From positions 15,407 to 79,406 of the forward strand of contig JAPLKO010000051.1 in assembly GCA_026388015.1 (NCBI GenBank): DNA of 64,000 nucleotides. Reading direction: 5' to 3'. Positions 55,926-64,000 of the stretch are shown in pieces; the first letter of the stretch is position 1; every line of letters begins with the position of its first letter. The translations under genes and the position numbers were made by a program. The stretch is from Candidatus Firestoneibacteriota bacterium. GTDB taxonomy: Bacteria > Oederibacteriota > D2-FULL-39-29. The notes under the pieces are model-generated. The model searched no databases. It was not told the origin of the DNA and saw nothing but the letters and a program-made list of their open reading frames with translations.

Positions 55926-57232
55926 TGAGAAAAAGAGTTTTTGTCGCTAAGGCAACGCCGGAATATATATATGGCTTAATAATGCTTTTGGCTTTAGCTC
56001 TCTACTATTTAACTGTGTGCTTTTTTGCCGAAAACATCCCGCTTTCCGATGATTTCCCGGCGGTACTCGGCTTTCTTGGTTCCTTTTATTCTCATGAAAG
56101 CGGTTACAAGCTGAACCTTTTGTCTGCCCAGCTGAATGAACACCGGATAGTCCTGAACAGACTGGTTTCTCTGGCTGTCTACAAAATTAACGGAGTTGTA
56201 GATTTTAAACTCCTGATCATTGTCGGTAATATTATGCTGCTTCCGGCTATTTATGGTTTCTACACTTCTTTTAAGCAAAGTTACAAAAAAATTAAATACT
56301 TTCTTCCTGCAGTTTTAATTTTAACAGTTCCGCAATTCACCGGCGCAATATTTTGGGCAACTTCTGCCGTCCAAAACATCTCTTGTTTGGCCTTTTCGAT
56401 GCTTGCGCTTGCCCAGCTAAATAAGGATGATATTTTTAGCTCTATGGCATCTTTTGCTTTTGCGGTTTTTGCGGTGTTCTCTGCGGGAAACGGCCTGTTC
56501 TTATTTCCTTCCGTAATTATTGTACTTTTGCTTGCGAAAAAAAAGAAAGCCGCAGTCTTTTGGACAATAGGCGCCGTCGTAATTCTACTTGCTTATTTTT
56601 ATGGCTACAATACTCCGGTACACAATAAATTATATTATGCGGCAAATGTCCGCTCTATAATAGAATATTTTTTTGTTTTTGTAGGCTCCCCGGCAGTATT
56701 TAATGTCTCCTGGATGAAAAACCTTATTGGGGACAATGCTGAGCCAATAATACGTATTATCTCCGCTGTTACCGGAGGCCTCATCGTTGCATATTATATA
56801 TTTCTGGCGAAAATAAGATATTACAAAAAAAATCCTGCTATATTTTCAATGTTTATTTTCTTTTTTATTACCGCACTTTTCGCCGCAATAGCCAGAAGCG
56901 GGGCCGGTCCGATGCAAGCTTTTGCCTCCAGGTACAGGATAATTCCGGTATCTATCCTGGCTCTGGTTTATTTATCTTATATGGAAACACGCAAAGTAAA
57001 AATTGCGGACGTATATTATAAACACCTAACATGGCTCGCCTTGCTATTTTTAGCTGTTTCATATATCGCAAATCTTCCCGGTATTAAATCAAACAGAGAT
57101 AATCTTGTGCAAAGTGTTACAAGCTGGCAAAAAGACGGAACCGGTCTTCAAAGATTACACGACGACCCTGTATACGCAGACAGACAGCTGAGAGATTCAA
57201 TAGAAAAGAAAATATACTTTCCCGAGAAGTAG
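55925..57232 (+). CDS. Multi-pass membrane protein, possible GT-C glycosyltransferase
   Basis: A 435-residue protein with about ten hydrophobic helices. After helix 1 there is an acidic loop (FAENIPLSDDFPAVLGFLGSFY) and NEHRIVLNRLVSLAVYKIN; later helices run to residue 390, and the tail is soluble (RDNLVQSVTSWQKDGTGLQRLHDD). A pair of acidic residues in the first extracytoplasmic loop is typical of GT-C enzymes that use lipid-linked sugars, but no decisive motif is present. It may equally be an uncharacterised envelope protein. It is coupled to the preceding 173-residue gene. Confidence 0.6.
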   Translation: MRKRVFVAKATPEYIYGLIMLLALALYYLTVCFFAENIPLSDDFPAVLGFLGSFYSHESGYKLNLLSAQLNEHRIVLNRLVSLAVYKINGVVDFKLLIIVGNIMLLPAIYGFYTSFKQSYKKIKYFLPAVLILTVPQFTGAIFWATSAVQNISCLAFSMLALAQLNKDDIFSSMASFAFAVFAVFSAGNGLFLFPSVIIVLLLAKKKKAAVFWTIGAVVILLAYFYGYNTPVHNKLYYAANVRSIIEYFFVFVGSPAVFNVSWMKNLIGDNAEPIIRIISAVTGGLIVAYYIFLAKIRYYKKNPAIFSMFIFFFITALFAAIARSGAGPMQAFASRYRIIPVSILALVYLSYMETRKVKIADVYYKHLTWLALLFLAVSYIANLPGIKSNRDNLVQSVTSWQKDGTGLQRLHDDPVYADRQLRDSIEKKIYFPEK

Positions 57233-57270
57233 CTTGCTTTTGAAAGAAAATAATTTAATGGCCGCCTATG

Positions 57271-57311
57271 TGATATATGTCATAGTAGTAATGATACCGA
57301 AACGGTATCAT
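57271..57311. promoter_or_regulatory. Two inverted repeats upstream of hcp, probable operators
   Basis: TGATATATGTCA (57271-57282) fits the TGA-N6-TCA half-site pattern of CRP/FNR-family regulators. At 57291-57311 lies a 21-bp perfect inverted repeat with 9-bp arms (ATGATACCG / CGGTATCAT) around AAA. Both are 130-170 bases upstream of the hcp ATG. Confidence 0.55.
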
Positions 57312-57441
57312 ATTTATGGGAATTGGATTCGCTCTTGTCTCGGTGTCCACCTATGGCGGGATTTTGCCGGGGCAGGAGAATTCAACAGATCCGACCAAAA
57401 TGACTGGCGGAAGAGGAATAGTCCCACCAAAAGGAGGCAAT

Positions 57442-59082
57442 ATGTTTTGTTACCAGTGTGAGCAGGCGGCAGGAGGAAAGGGGTGCAGTAATTCGGGAGT
57501 ATGCGGTAAAGCGCCCGAGGTGTCAGCGCTTCAGGACTTAATAATATATCAGCTGAAAGGCATAGGGTATCTTGCGAATGAAGCAAGAAAGAACAAAGCG
57601 GAGATTGACCGCGTAATAAACAGATTTACAGTAGATTCTCTTTTTACTACGGTGACTAATGTTAACTTTGACCCGGAGCGCCTTGAAAAAATTCTTAGAG
57701 AAGGCGAACTCATAAGGAAAAAGACTCTTGATATCTATGCCTCTTCAGCAAAAGCGGCATTTAAAGAACAAGCGCTTCCTGAGGAAGCAAAATATACTCC
57801 GCCGGAAACTCTGGGGGAGATGGAGGAGGATGGTCAGGAAAAAGGCATACTTAGCGGAGAAGTTAACGAAGATTTACGTTCCGTTAAACAGCTCCTTACT
57901 TACGGTCTTAAAGGTATGGCTGCATATGCCAATCATGCTTACATCCTGGGGAAAGAAGACGAAGGGGTTTATGCGTTTTTCCACAAAGCGCTTGCGGCGC
58001 TCACAAACAAAGATATAAAACTGGAAGAGGTCGTTGCTTTGAATATGGAGTGCGGGCAGACAAATATAAAGGTGATGGAACTTCTGGATGCGGGGCATAC
58101 TGAAAAGTTTGGACACCCTGTTCCGACGGTTGTCTCTACCGGTTTAAAAGAAGGACCGGCGATAATTGTTTCCGGACACGACCTTGTGGATTTGGAAGAG
58201 CTTCTGAAGCTGACGGAAAAATCCGGGGTAAATGTTTATACGCACGGAGAGATGCTTCCTGCCCACGGTTATCCGGGTTTAAAGAAATACAAAACTCTTG
58301 CCGGACATTTTGGCACGGCGTGGCAAAACCAGCAAAAAGAGTTTGATAATATTCCTGCGGCAATACTTTTTACGACTAACTGTATTCAAAAACCGAGAAC
58401 AAGTTATAGTGATCGAACTTACACTACGGGGCTTGTCGCATTTCCGGGTATCAAGCATGTAAAACATTCTGACTTCAAACAGTTAATTGCCAAAGCAAAA
58501 GAGTTGAAAGGGTTCAAGGAAACTGCAGGCAAAACTTTAACAACCGGTTTTGGAAGAAATGCCGTTCTTTCCGTTGCGGATAAAGTAATAGCAGGTGTAA
58601 AATCAGGAGCGATAAAACATTTCTTTCTGGTCGGCGGCTGCGACGGTACAAAACCCGGCAGGAACTACTACACAGAGTTTGTGGAAAAAACTCCCAAGGA
58701 TACGGTCATACTTACGCTTGCCTGCGGTAAATTCAGATTTAACTATCTGGACCTCGGAGATATCGGCGGCATACCGCGTCTTCTGGATGTCGGGCAATGC
58801 AATGATGCCTACTCTGCCGTAAAGATAGCTCTGGCGCTTGCAGATGCCTTCAAAACGGATGTTAACTCCCTTCCGCTTTCATTAATACTTTCCTGGTATG
58901 AGCAGAAAGCCGTTGTAATCCTTCTATCCCTGCTATCACTTGGTATAAAAGGTATACGTCTTGGTCCGTCACTCCCGGCTTTCATCTCACCCAATATTTT
59001 GGCGTTTTTGGTAAAGAACTTTGATATAAAACCGATAAAAACCGCCGATGAGGACCTGAAAGCGATACTAAAAACAGCTTAA
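57442..59082 (+). CDS. hcp: Hydroxylamine reductase / hybrid-cluster protein
   Basis: Cytosolic metalloenzyme with a 4Fe-4S and a hybrid 4Fe-2O-2S cluster, implicated in NO/hydroxylamine detoxification. 546 residues, the class I-II length. The N-terminal cluster ligands are MFCYQCEQAAGGKGCSNSGVCG. Hybrid-cluster motifs are MECGQTNIKVMELLD, TTNCIQKP, VGGCDGTKPGRNYYTEF and LACGKFRFNYLDLG. The start at 57442 follows AGGAGG; in-frame sequence upstream has no homology. Transcription is probably under redox or nitrosative control by the operators just upstream. Confidence 0.95.
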   Translation: MFCYQCEQAAGGKGCSNSGVCGKAPEVSALQDLIIYQLKGIGYLANEARKNKAEIDRVINRFTVDSLFTTVTNVNFDPERLEKILREGELIRKKTLDIYASSAKAAFKEQALPEEAKYTPPETLGEMEEDGQEKGILSGEVNEDLRSVKQLLTYGLKGMAAYANHAYILGKEDEGVYAFFHKALAALTNKDIKLEEVVALNMECGQTNIKVMELLDAGHTEKFGHPVPTVVSTGLKEGPAIIVSGHDLVDLEELLKLTEKSGVNVYTHGEMLPAHGYPGLKKYKTLAGHFGTAWQNQQKEFDNIPAAILFTTNCIQKPRTSYSDRTYTTGLVAFPGIKHVKHSDFKQLIAKAKELKGFKETAGKTLTTGFGRNAVLSVADKVIAGVKSGAIKHFFLVGGCDGTKPGRNYYTEFVEKTPKDTVILTLACGKFRFNYLDLGDIGGIPRLLDVGQCNDAYSAVKIALALADAFKTDVNSLPLSLILSWYEQKAVVILLSLLSLGIKGIRLGPSLPAFISPNILAFLVKNFDIKPIKTADEDLKAILKTA

Positions 59083-59103
59083 AGCAGAAAAACTCTATAC
59101 GAA

Positions 59104-59133
59104 GGGGGCAGTATACTATCTGTCCCCTTTTTT
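59104..59133 (+). terminator. Rho-independent terminator after hcp
   Basis: Stem GGGGGCAG with CTGTCCCC (one G-U), loop TATACTAT, followed by six T. Confidence 0.85.
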
Positions 59134-59299
59134 ATTTAACATTAGCCATCACATATGTAAAAGACCAATAAAATACGTATTACGGAGCAGTTATGGCAGT
59201 TTTCTTGTTTTTTGTCTATATTGACATCCACATATGCTAATATAAGCGCTATTTAGAATATGTTTATGGTTGTTTTACAGTATTTTTGCTATTCTGCGC

Positions 59300-59328
59300 T
59301 TGACAACATAATATATATTTGTTATAAT
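59300..59328 (+). promoter_or_regulatory. Consensus sigma-70 promoter of glnN
   Basis: TTGACA (59300-59305), a 17-base spacer and TATAAT (59323-59328): both hexamers are perfect. The glnN ATG is about 50 bases downstream. Confidence 0.9.
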
Positions 59329-59375
59329 CCTCATAATGAAAGAATTATTAAATGTTTCAAATGGAGGTAATTAAT

Positions 59376-61478
59376 ATGATTAAGGCAAGCGAGATTTTCG
59401 GAGAGTTGACTTTCAATAGAAAAGTCATGAAAGCAAAACTCAGTAAGGAAGTGTTCAACAAATTAATGGAGACTATTGAGGAAGGCAAGTCTCTTGATCA
59501 GGACATCGCCGGAGATGTGGCGCATGCGATGAAAGAGTGGGCAATCGAAAGCGGGGCGACACACTTCACGCATTGGTTCCAGCCTCAAAGAGGCGGCACT
59601 GCAGAAAAGCACGATTCCTTTATCACTTATGATGAGAACGGGGATATTATAGAAAGATTATCCGCTTCTCAGCTGATTCAATCCGAACCGGATGCTTCTT
59701 CCTTTCCTTCAGGAGGAATACGTTCTACATTCGAAGCCAGAGGTTATACTGCGTGGGACCCGACTTCTCCTGCGTATCTTTTGGAATCGGATCAAGCCAA
59801 AACTCTGGTAATTCCGTCGGTGTTTTTATCCTGGACGGGTGAAGTTCTTGATCTTAAAACTCCGCTTCTTCGTTCACAAAGAGCGCTCACGGAAGAAGCA
59901 ATAAAACTTCAAAGGCTTCTCGGGAACAGAACATCCAAAAGAATTAAAGTTTACGTCGGACTGGAGCAGGAGTACTTCCTGTTCAATAAAAAATATTACG
60001 ATACGCGTCCTGATCTTTTTACCTGCAACCGTACACTTTTTGGCGCGGCGCCGGCGAAGGGTCAGCAGATGGAAGATCATTACTTCGGCTCAATAAAAGA
60101 TAAAGTACTTAACTTTATGGAAGATCTGGATATCCAGTTATATAGAAGAGGGATCCCGGCGAAAACAAGACATAACGAAGTTGCGCCGAACCAGTTCGAA
60201 ATTGCTCCTTTGCATAATGAATCGAACCTGGGAATTGATAACAATCTGAAACTGATGGATATTATGCATAAGGTGGCGGAAAAGCACGGACTCGTCGCCT
60301 GCCTGCATGAAAAACCGATGGCCGGTGTTAATGGCTCAGGAAAACATCTTAACTGGTCGCTCGGGGATGAGACCGGTATTAACTATCTTGAGCCGTCCAA
60401 GTCGCCGCTCAAGAATATTAATTTTCTGATTACTATAGGAGCCATACTTTACGGCGTAAATAAATTCGGCGGTATCCTTCGCGCGGCTGTTGCTGATGCC
60501 GGAAATGATCACAGACTCGGAGCCAACGAAGCGCCTCCTGCTATTATGTCCGTATATCTCGGAGAGTATCTGAACAATCTGTTTAATGAAATAGAAGGTA
60601 TCTCCGCGAAACCGACGGAAAAACAACTGGCGCATATCTCTCTCGGTGTTCAGAATATTCCCAAAGTTTCCAAAGACGCCTCCGACAGAAACAGAACTTC
60701 GCCCCTTGCTTTCACCGGCAATAAGTTTGAGTTCAGAGCGGTGGGTTCTTCCCAGAACTGTTCCGAAGGCGCAGTTATGCTAAACCTGATAGCCGCATAC
60801 GGTTATAAGGAAATCTACAGCAGGCTTTCAAAACTCAAAGGGGATGTAAGAGCGAACGCCATACTGGTCCTTAAGGATATATTGAAAGAATCGAAAAAGG
60901 TGAGGTTTGAAGGCAACGGCTATTCCGAAGAGTGGCACAAAGAAGCGGCGAAAAGAGGTCTTCCGAATACGAAGACTACGCCCGAAGCATTGAGCCTGTT
61001 CCTGAAAGACGATGCCGTAAAGCTCTTTACCGAGTTCAATGTTCTGTCTGAAAGGGAGCTTCATTCCAAGATAGAGATAAAACTGGAAACCTATATTAAG
61101 ATTAAAGATATTGAGTTCAAAACAGCAAAGAATATGGTAAAGACTCTTATTCTTCCGTCTGTTGCAAAACATATGAGAAAGACAGCCGAAACAGCGGTTT
61201 CCATGAAGGCGGCGGGAGTCAATTCTAAAGTCCTGGCTGACGAGGTAAAGGAAATAGAAGCGGCCTATTCTGATATAAGGGAAAAGCTCGAAAAGTTTGA
61301 AAGCTATCAAGCCAAGCTGGAAAAGATAAGCGACCTGCATAAAAAAGCCGAAAGCTGCTCAATGGAAGGAGCTGAATTCCTGCTGGCGCTTAGAGTTTCC
61401 GTAGATACGGCGGAGACGATAGTTGCCGATGATCTCTGGCCGATGGCAAAGTATCAGGACCTGCTTCTTAAACTATAG
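59376..61478 (+). CDS. glnN: Glutamine synthetase type III
   Basis: Forms glutamine from glutamate and ammonia. The 700 residues match the long GSIII form. Type-specific motifs are GATHFTHWFQPQRGGTAEKHDSF, KTPLLRSQRALTEEA, VGLEQEYFLF, the ATP region RHNEVAPNQFEIAPLH, and VNGSGKHLNWSLGD; the C-terminal helical region extends to 700. The start at 59376 follows GGAGGT by seven bases. A perfect sigma-70 promoter and a terminator bracket glnN plus one tiny reading frame. Confidence 0.97.
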   Translation: MIKASEIFGELTFNRKVMKAKLSKEVFNKLMETIEEGKSLDQDIAGDVAHAMKEWAIESGATHFTHWFQPQRGGTAEKHDSFITYDENGDIIERLSASQLIQSEPDASSFPSGGIRSTFEARGYTAWDPTSPAYLLESDQAKTLVIPSVFLSWTGEVLDLKTPLLRSQRALTEEAIKLQRLLGNRTSKRIKVYVGLEQEYFLFNKKYYDTRPDLFTCNRTLFGAAPAKGQQMEDHYFGSIKDKVLNFMEDLDIQLYRRGIPAKTRHNEVAPNQFEIAPLHNESNLGIDNNLKLMDIMHKVAEKHGLVACLHEKPMAGVNGSGKHLNWSLGDETGINYLEPSKSPLKNINFLITIGAILYGVNKFGGILRAAVADAGNDHRLGANEAPPAIMSVYLGEYLNNLFNEIEGISAKPTEKQLAHISLGVQNIPKVSKDASDRNRTSPLAFTGNKFEFRAVGSSQNCSEGAVMLNLIAAYGYKEIYSRLSKLKGDVRANAILVLKDILKESKKVRFEGNGYSEEWHKEAAKRGLPNTKTTPEALSLFLKDDAVKLFTEFNVLSERELHSKIEIKLETYIKIKDIEFKTAKNMVKTLILPSVAKHMRKTAETAVSMKAAGVNSKVLADEVKEIEAAYSDIREKLEKFESYQAKLEKISDLHKKAESCSMEGAEFLLALRVSVDTAETIVADDLWPMAKYQDLLLKL

Positions 61479-61488
61479 GCGGTGGAGC

Positions 61489-61566
61489 ATGAAAGAAGAA
61501 ACGAAAGTAAAAACGGCCGAAGAACAGAACATAAGGCCGAAAGATCTGGATAGAGAACTCGAATAG
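61489..61566 (+). CDS. Possible 25-residue reading frame after glnN
   Basis: ATG with GGTGGAG upstream, encoding MKEETKVKTAEEQNIRPKDL and five more residues. It lies between the glnN stop and the operon terminator. It could be a small charged protein or a decay product, and I do not recognise it. Confidence 0.3.
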   Translation: MKEETKVKTAEEQNIRPKDLDRELE

Positions 61567-61611
61567 GAAGTTAAACACGGCAAAGAAAAGCCGTAAGATA
61601 GCGGACATGGA

Positions 61612-61656
61612 TGTCCGGATAAACTGCAAAGCTGCGTTTATCCGGACATTTTTTTT
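61612..61656 (+). terminator. Rho-independent terminator of the glnN transcript
   Basis: A perfect 12-bp stem (TGTCCGGATAAA with TTTATCCGGACA), 13-base loop, then eight T. The strongest terminator in the window. Confidence 0.95.
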
Positions 61657-61662
61657 GCATCA

Positions 61663-61680
61663 GTTGAATCGTTTTTAGAA
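61663..61680 (+). repeat. Second copy of the 18-bp sequence found before yidC
   Basis: GTTGAATCGTTTTTAGAA, identical to 19109-19126, immediately before the GGAGGA ribosome site of the amt fragment. Confidence 0.6.
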
Positions 61681-61689
61681 GGAGGAACA

Positions 61690-61800
61690 ATGATTAACAC
61701 GGGAGATACGGCATTTGTACTGCTTGCCGCGGCGATGGTGCTGCTTATGACACCGGGGCTGGCCTTCTTTTACGGAGGCATCTATATAAAGGTGAAATAA
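61690..61800 (+). pseudogene. Truncated ammonium transporter (amt) N-terminus
   Basis: Thirty-six codons from an ATG with GGAGGA upstream give INTGDTAFVLLAAAMVLLMTPGLAFFYGGI, the characteristic first helix of Amt/AmtB. They then stop after IYIKVK. A full transporter needs about 400 residues. The sequence beyond (61801-61900) has an unrelated C-terminal-looking frame (AGLSPLNYRYEAKYTELLSE). A deletion joining two gene ends is the simplest reading. The position next to glnN fits an original amt gene for nitrogen uptake. Confidence 0.75.
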
Positions 61801-62025
61801 ACACAAACGGTATAAAAGAAATATTTTTTTCCTTTCCTGCGGGTTTGTCCCCTCTAAATTACAGGTACGAAGCTAAATACACGGAGCTGCTTTCTGAGTA
61901 AAGCCCCCGGAGCCGGTGGAGGAAGAAAAAATAAGTATAATTCCAGTATTTTGCTCATTTTGTTTGAAATACCATGGTTTTAATGCTAAAATAAGAACTC
62001 AAGTTCGCCCATGTAAATTAGGTGT

Positions 62026-62101
62026 GGGGCTGTAGCTCAGCTGGGAGAGCGCCTCGCTGGCAGCGAGGAGGTCAGGGGTCCGATCCCCCTCAGCTCCACC
62101 A
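62026..62101 (+). tRNA. tRNA-Ala (anticodon GGC)
   Basis: A 76-base cloverleaf. Acceptor GGGGCTG pairs with CAGCTCC, the D-arm is AGCTCAGCTGGGAGAGC, the anticodon stem is CCTCG/CGAGG with loop CTGGCAG, then GGTTCAA-equivalent T-arm (CAGGGGTCCGATCCCCCT). The anticodon reads GGC. The discriminator A is followed by encoded CCA. Confidence 0.96.
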
Positions 62102-62183
62102 TAAATTTAAAAGCTAATTTATGATTATACAAGTTTCAAATACGCTTGTTAGAGACTTTGCTATATAAGTCATTTGAGGTGAT

Positions 62184-62930
62184 ATGCCGAGTTTTGGATA
62201 TGCTTTAGTAAGTGTAACGATAGTCAGTCTGCTCTCCTTTGTTGGAATACTTACTCTTGCCTTAAAAAAAAATCTGCTTCAAAAAATAATTCTTTATCTC
62301 GTCAGCTTTGCCGTGGGTGCGCTTTTTGGAGATGCGTTAATTCATCTTTTGCCGGAAGCATATGAAACTTCCGGTAAAGGGCTTTCTACCGCTTTAATGG
62401 TAATTCTCGGGATCTTTATTTTCTTTATTCTTGAAAAATTTATAAGATGGCGTCACTGTCATGACGGCAGCTGCGAGGACCACTTAAAGCCGGTAGTATA
62501 TATGAATCTGTTCGGAGACGCAGTTCATAATTTTATAGACGGTCTTGTTATTGCCGCCAGCTATTCCGTATCTTTTCATCTTGGAGTTGCTACAACAATT
62601 GCAGTTGTTCTTCACGAGATACCGCAGGAGATCGGCGATTTTGGAGTTCTCCTCCATGGGGGGCTTTCTGTAAAAAAAGCGCTTTTTTTTAATTTCCTTT
62701 CCGCGCTGGCTTCAATAATCGGCGCTATTCTTTTCTTTGCAGCCGGAGATTTTATGGGCAATTTTAAAATGGCGTTGATTCCCGTTACCGCAGGAGGTTT
62801 TATCTATATGGCGGGTTCCGACCTTATTCCGGAACTGCATCACGATGAAAGGCCTCTCCGGTCCTTACTTCAGATATTTTTTATAGCCCTGGGTGTTGCA
62901 TTAATGGCCTTGCTGGTTTTTTTAGAGTAA
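62184..62930 (+). CDS. ZIP-family divalent metal transporter
   Basis: A 248-residue inner-membrane protein of eight predicted helices importing Zn2+ or related ions. Motifs are FGDALIHLLPEAYE in helix 2, a cytoplasmic His-rich patch (RWRHCHDGSCEDH) in the loop, helix 4 GDAVHNFIDGLVIAASYS, and helix 5 AVVLHEIPQEIGDFGVLLHGG, which together carry the binuclear metal site. No regulator is adjacent. It begins 82 bases after the tRNA gene and is followed by an oxidoreductase gene 37 bases on. Confidence 0.93.
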   Translation: MPSFGYALVSVTIVSLLSFVGILTLALKKNLLQKIILYLVSFAVGALFGDALIHLLPEAYETSGKGLSTALMVILGIFIFFILEKFIRWRHCHDGSCEDHLKPVVYMNLFGDAVHNFIDGLVIAASYSVSFHLGVATTIAVVLHEIPQEIGDFGVLLHGGLSVKKALFFNFLSALASIIGAILFFAAGDFMGNFKMALIPVTAGGFIYMAGSDLIPELHHDERPLRSLLQIFFIALGVALMALLVFLE

Positions 62931-62967
62931 CAAATAAATAGAAATTATTATGGAGGTTTTACAAATT

Positions 62968-63990
62968 ATGAAAGAACTTGGATTTGCCATAGTCGGCTGC
63001 GGTAACATTGTTGAGAGCCATATCCGAGGCGTACTTGGGACACCCGAGGCGGAACTTGTTTGTGTTGTAGATGTTGTGGAAGCGAAAGCCAAAGCGGTAG
63101 GAGAAAAATATAACGTTAAATATTACACCGATGTAAAAGAAATGCTTAAAGACAGGGCTGTGGATATCGTTACCATTGCGCTTCCTTCCGGACTGCATAT
63201 GGATGTGGCGATAGCCGCTATGGAAGCAGGAAAGCATGTAATTTCCGAAAAGCCCATTGAAATAAACCTTGAAAAAATCGATAAGATGATAGCTGTTTCA
63301 AAGAAGACAGGGATGCATATGTGCGGTATATTTCAGAGCAGATTTTATGACTCTTCCCTTGAGATAAAAAAGGCTGTTGAAGAAGGTAAACTGGGCAGGA
63401 TTGTTCTTGGCGGCGCCTATAACAAATGGTATAGAGCCCCTGAATATTATAAAAGCTCCGGCTGGAGAGCGACGTGGGAGATGGACGGCGGCGGCGCCTT
63501 AATGAATCAAGCGATACACGCAATTGACTTGTTACAGTTTTTTATGGGAGAGGTAGAATCGGTAAGCGCATATTGTGAAACGCTTTTGCATGAAATTCAG
63601 GTAGAAGATACCGCTGTTGCAATCTTAAAGTTTAGAAACGGCTCTCTCGGTACAATTGAAGGCACTACTTCTGTTTTTCCCGGAGAAGAAAGAAAGCTTG
63701 AAATCTGCGGATCCAAGGGTACGGTAACCATAATCGGTAATAATCAAATAATTTGGAAGCTCGAAGGACAACCGGTTAGAGAGGAAGGGAAAAAAATGTT
63801 GGGCGGCAGCTCGGATCCCAAGGGTATTGACATGGATGGGCATACAAAACAATTTAATGCCGTGACAAAAGCTATTTTGGCGGGAAAAATTCCGCCAGTT
63901 CCTGCGGCTGAGGCAAGGAAATCCGTGGAACTTATCATGGCGATTTATAAATCTGCTAAGGAAAAAAGACAAATCAAGCTGCCGTTGTAA
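62968..63990 (+). CDS. Gfo/Idh/MocA family oxidoreductase (second copy in window)
   Basis: A 340-residue NAD(P)-dependent dehydrogenase. Rossmann start GFAIVGCGNIVESHIRGVLG, the lysine motif HVISEKPIEI, then GRIVLGGAYNKWYRAPEYYKSSGWRATWEMDGGGALMNQAIHAIDLLQFFMGEVESV, typical of the sugar-dehydrogenase subgroup with the HxxD catalytic histidine. The ATG at 62968 sits ten bases after GGAGG; an in-frame ATG at 62950 would overlap that site. It is only distantly like the oxidoreductase at 36.8 kb. The substrate is unknown. Confidence 0.9.
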   Translation: MKELGFAIVGCGNIVESHIRGVLGTPEAELVCVVDVVEAKAKAVGEKYNVKYYTDVKEMLKDRAVDIVTIALPSGLHMDVAIAAMEAGKHVISEKPIEINLEKIDKMIAVSKKTGMHMCGIFQSRFYDSSLEIKKAVEEGKLGRIVLGGAYNKWYRAPEYYKSSGWRATWEMDGGGALMNQAIHAIDLLQFFMGEVESVSAYCETLLHEIQVEDTAVAILKFRNGSLGTIEGTTSVFPGEERKLEICGSKGTVTIIGNNQIIWKLEGQPVREEGKKMLGGSSDPKGIDMDGHTKQFNAVTKAILAGKIPPVPAAEARKSVELIMAIYKSAKEKRQIKLPL

Positions 63991-64000
63991 CGCTGCTTGT

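Noticed and set aside
57234-57461. Short frame and upstream extension before hcp
   Set aside because: The extension upstream of MFCYQCEQ has no hcp similarity and overlaps the operator region; the AGGAGG before 57442 fixes the start.

Overview
The window is the replication-origin region of an uncultivated-looking Gram-negative bacterium of moderate GC. An outer membrane is implied by a TolC-type channel, two predicted outer-membrane barrels and several lipoproteins. A PorV/PorQ-like protein beside a protease with a type IX-like tail points toward the FCB/PVC-adjacent candidate phyla, but nothing here fixes the phylum.

Layout. (1) 1-2.3 kb: gyrB, minus strand, cut off at its 3' end. (2) 2.4-3.2 kb: frameshifted remnants of a Tim44-like and a DUF350-like gene. 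(3) 3.2-4.5 kb: a translationally coupled DUF5674 / unknown gene pair and a cysteine-repeat lipoprotein. (4) 4.6-7.3 kb: an MgtA-type P-ATPase with a possible leader peptide. (5) 7.4-11.85 kb: dciA-recF-dnaN-dnaA on the minus strand. The dnaN/dnaA gap carries DnaA boxes abutting six TAG DnaA-trios beside an AT-rich stretch. More boxes lie upstream of dnaA, so oriC looks bipartite. (6) 12.3-31 kb, plus strand: rpmH-rnpA-yidD, then an inserted coiled-coil exported protein and a MacAB-TolC-like exporter, then yidC, a HEAT-like exported protein where jag is often found, mnmE, mnmG, rsmG, parA and parB. A perfect parS precedes parA and a one-mismatch copy lies inside parB. (7) 29-49 kb: an Fe-S aldo/keto reductase, a degenerate APH-fold protein, a histidine phosphatase, an ABC-2 exporter (minus), a GAF/HD-GYP protein, a phosphodiester-glycosidase-like protein, an oxidoreductase and RluA. 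Then come a barrel / S8 protease / PorV-like cluster, groESL behind a sigma-54-type promoter, an archaeal-style DnaK, an exported MORN/DJ-1-like fusion and an MFS remnant. (8) 49-64 kb: nagA, a TatT-DctP-DctQM TRAP system, a small metallopeptidase, an AlkD-like protein, a membrane protein, hcp, type III glutamine synthetase with an amt remnant, tRNA-Ala, a ZIP transporter and a second oxidoreductase.

Genes left of the origin read leftward and nearly all to the right read rightward, as expected for leading-strand coding away from oriC. Housekeeping replication, segregation, RNA-modification and membrane-insertion genes form the conserved frame. The accessory genes are mostly envelope, export and nutrient-uptake functions placed between them.
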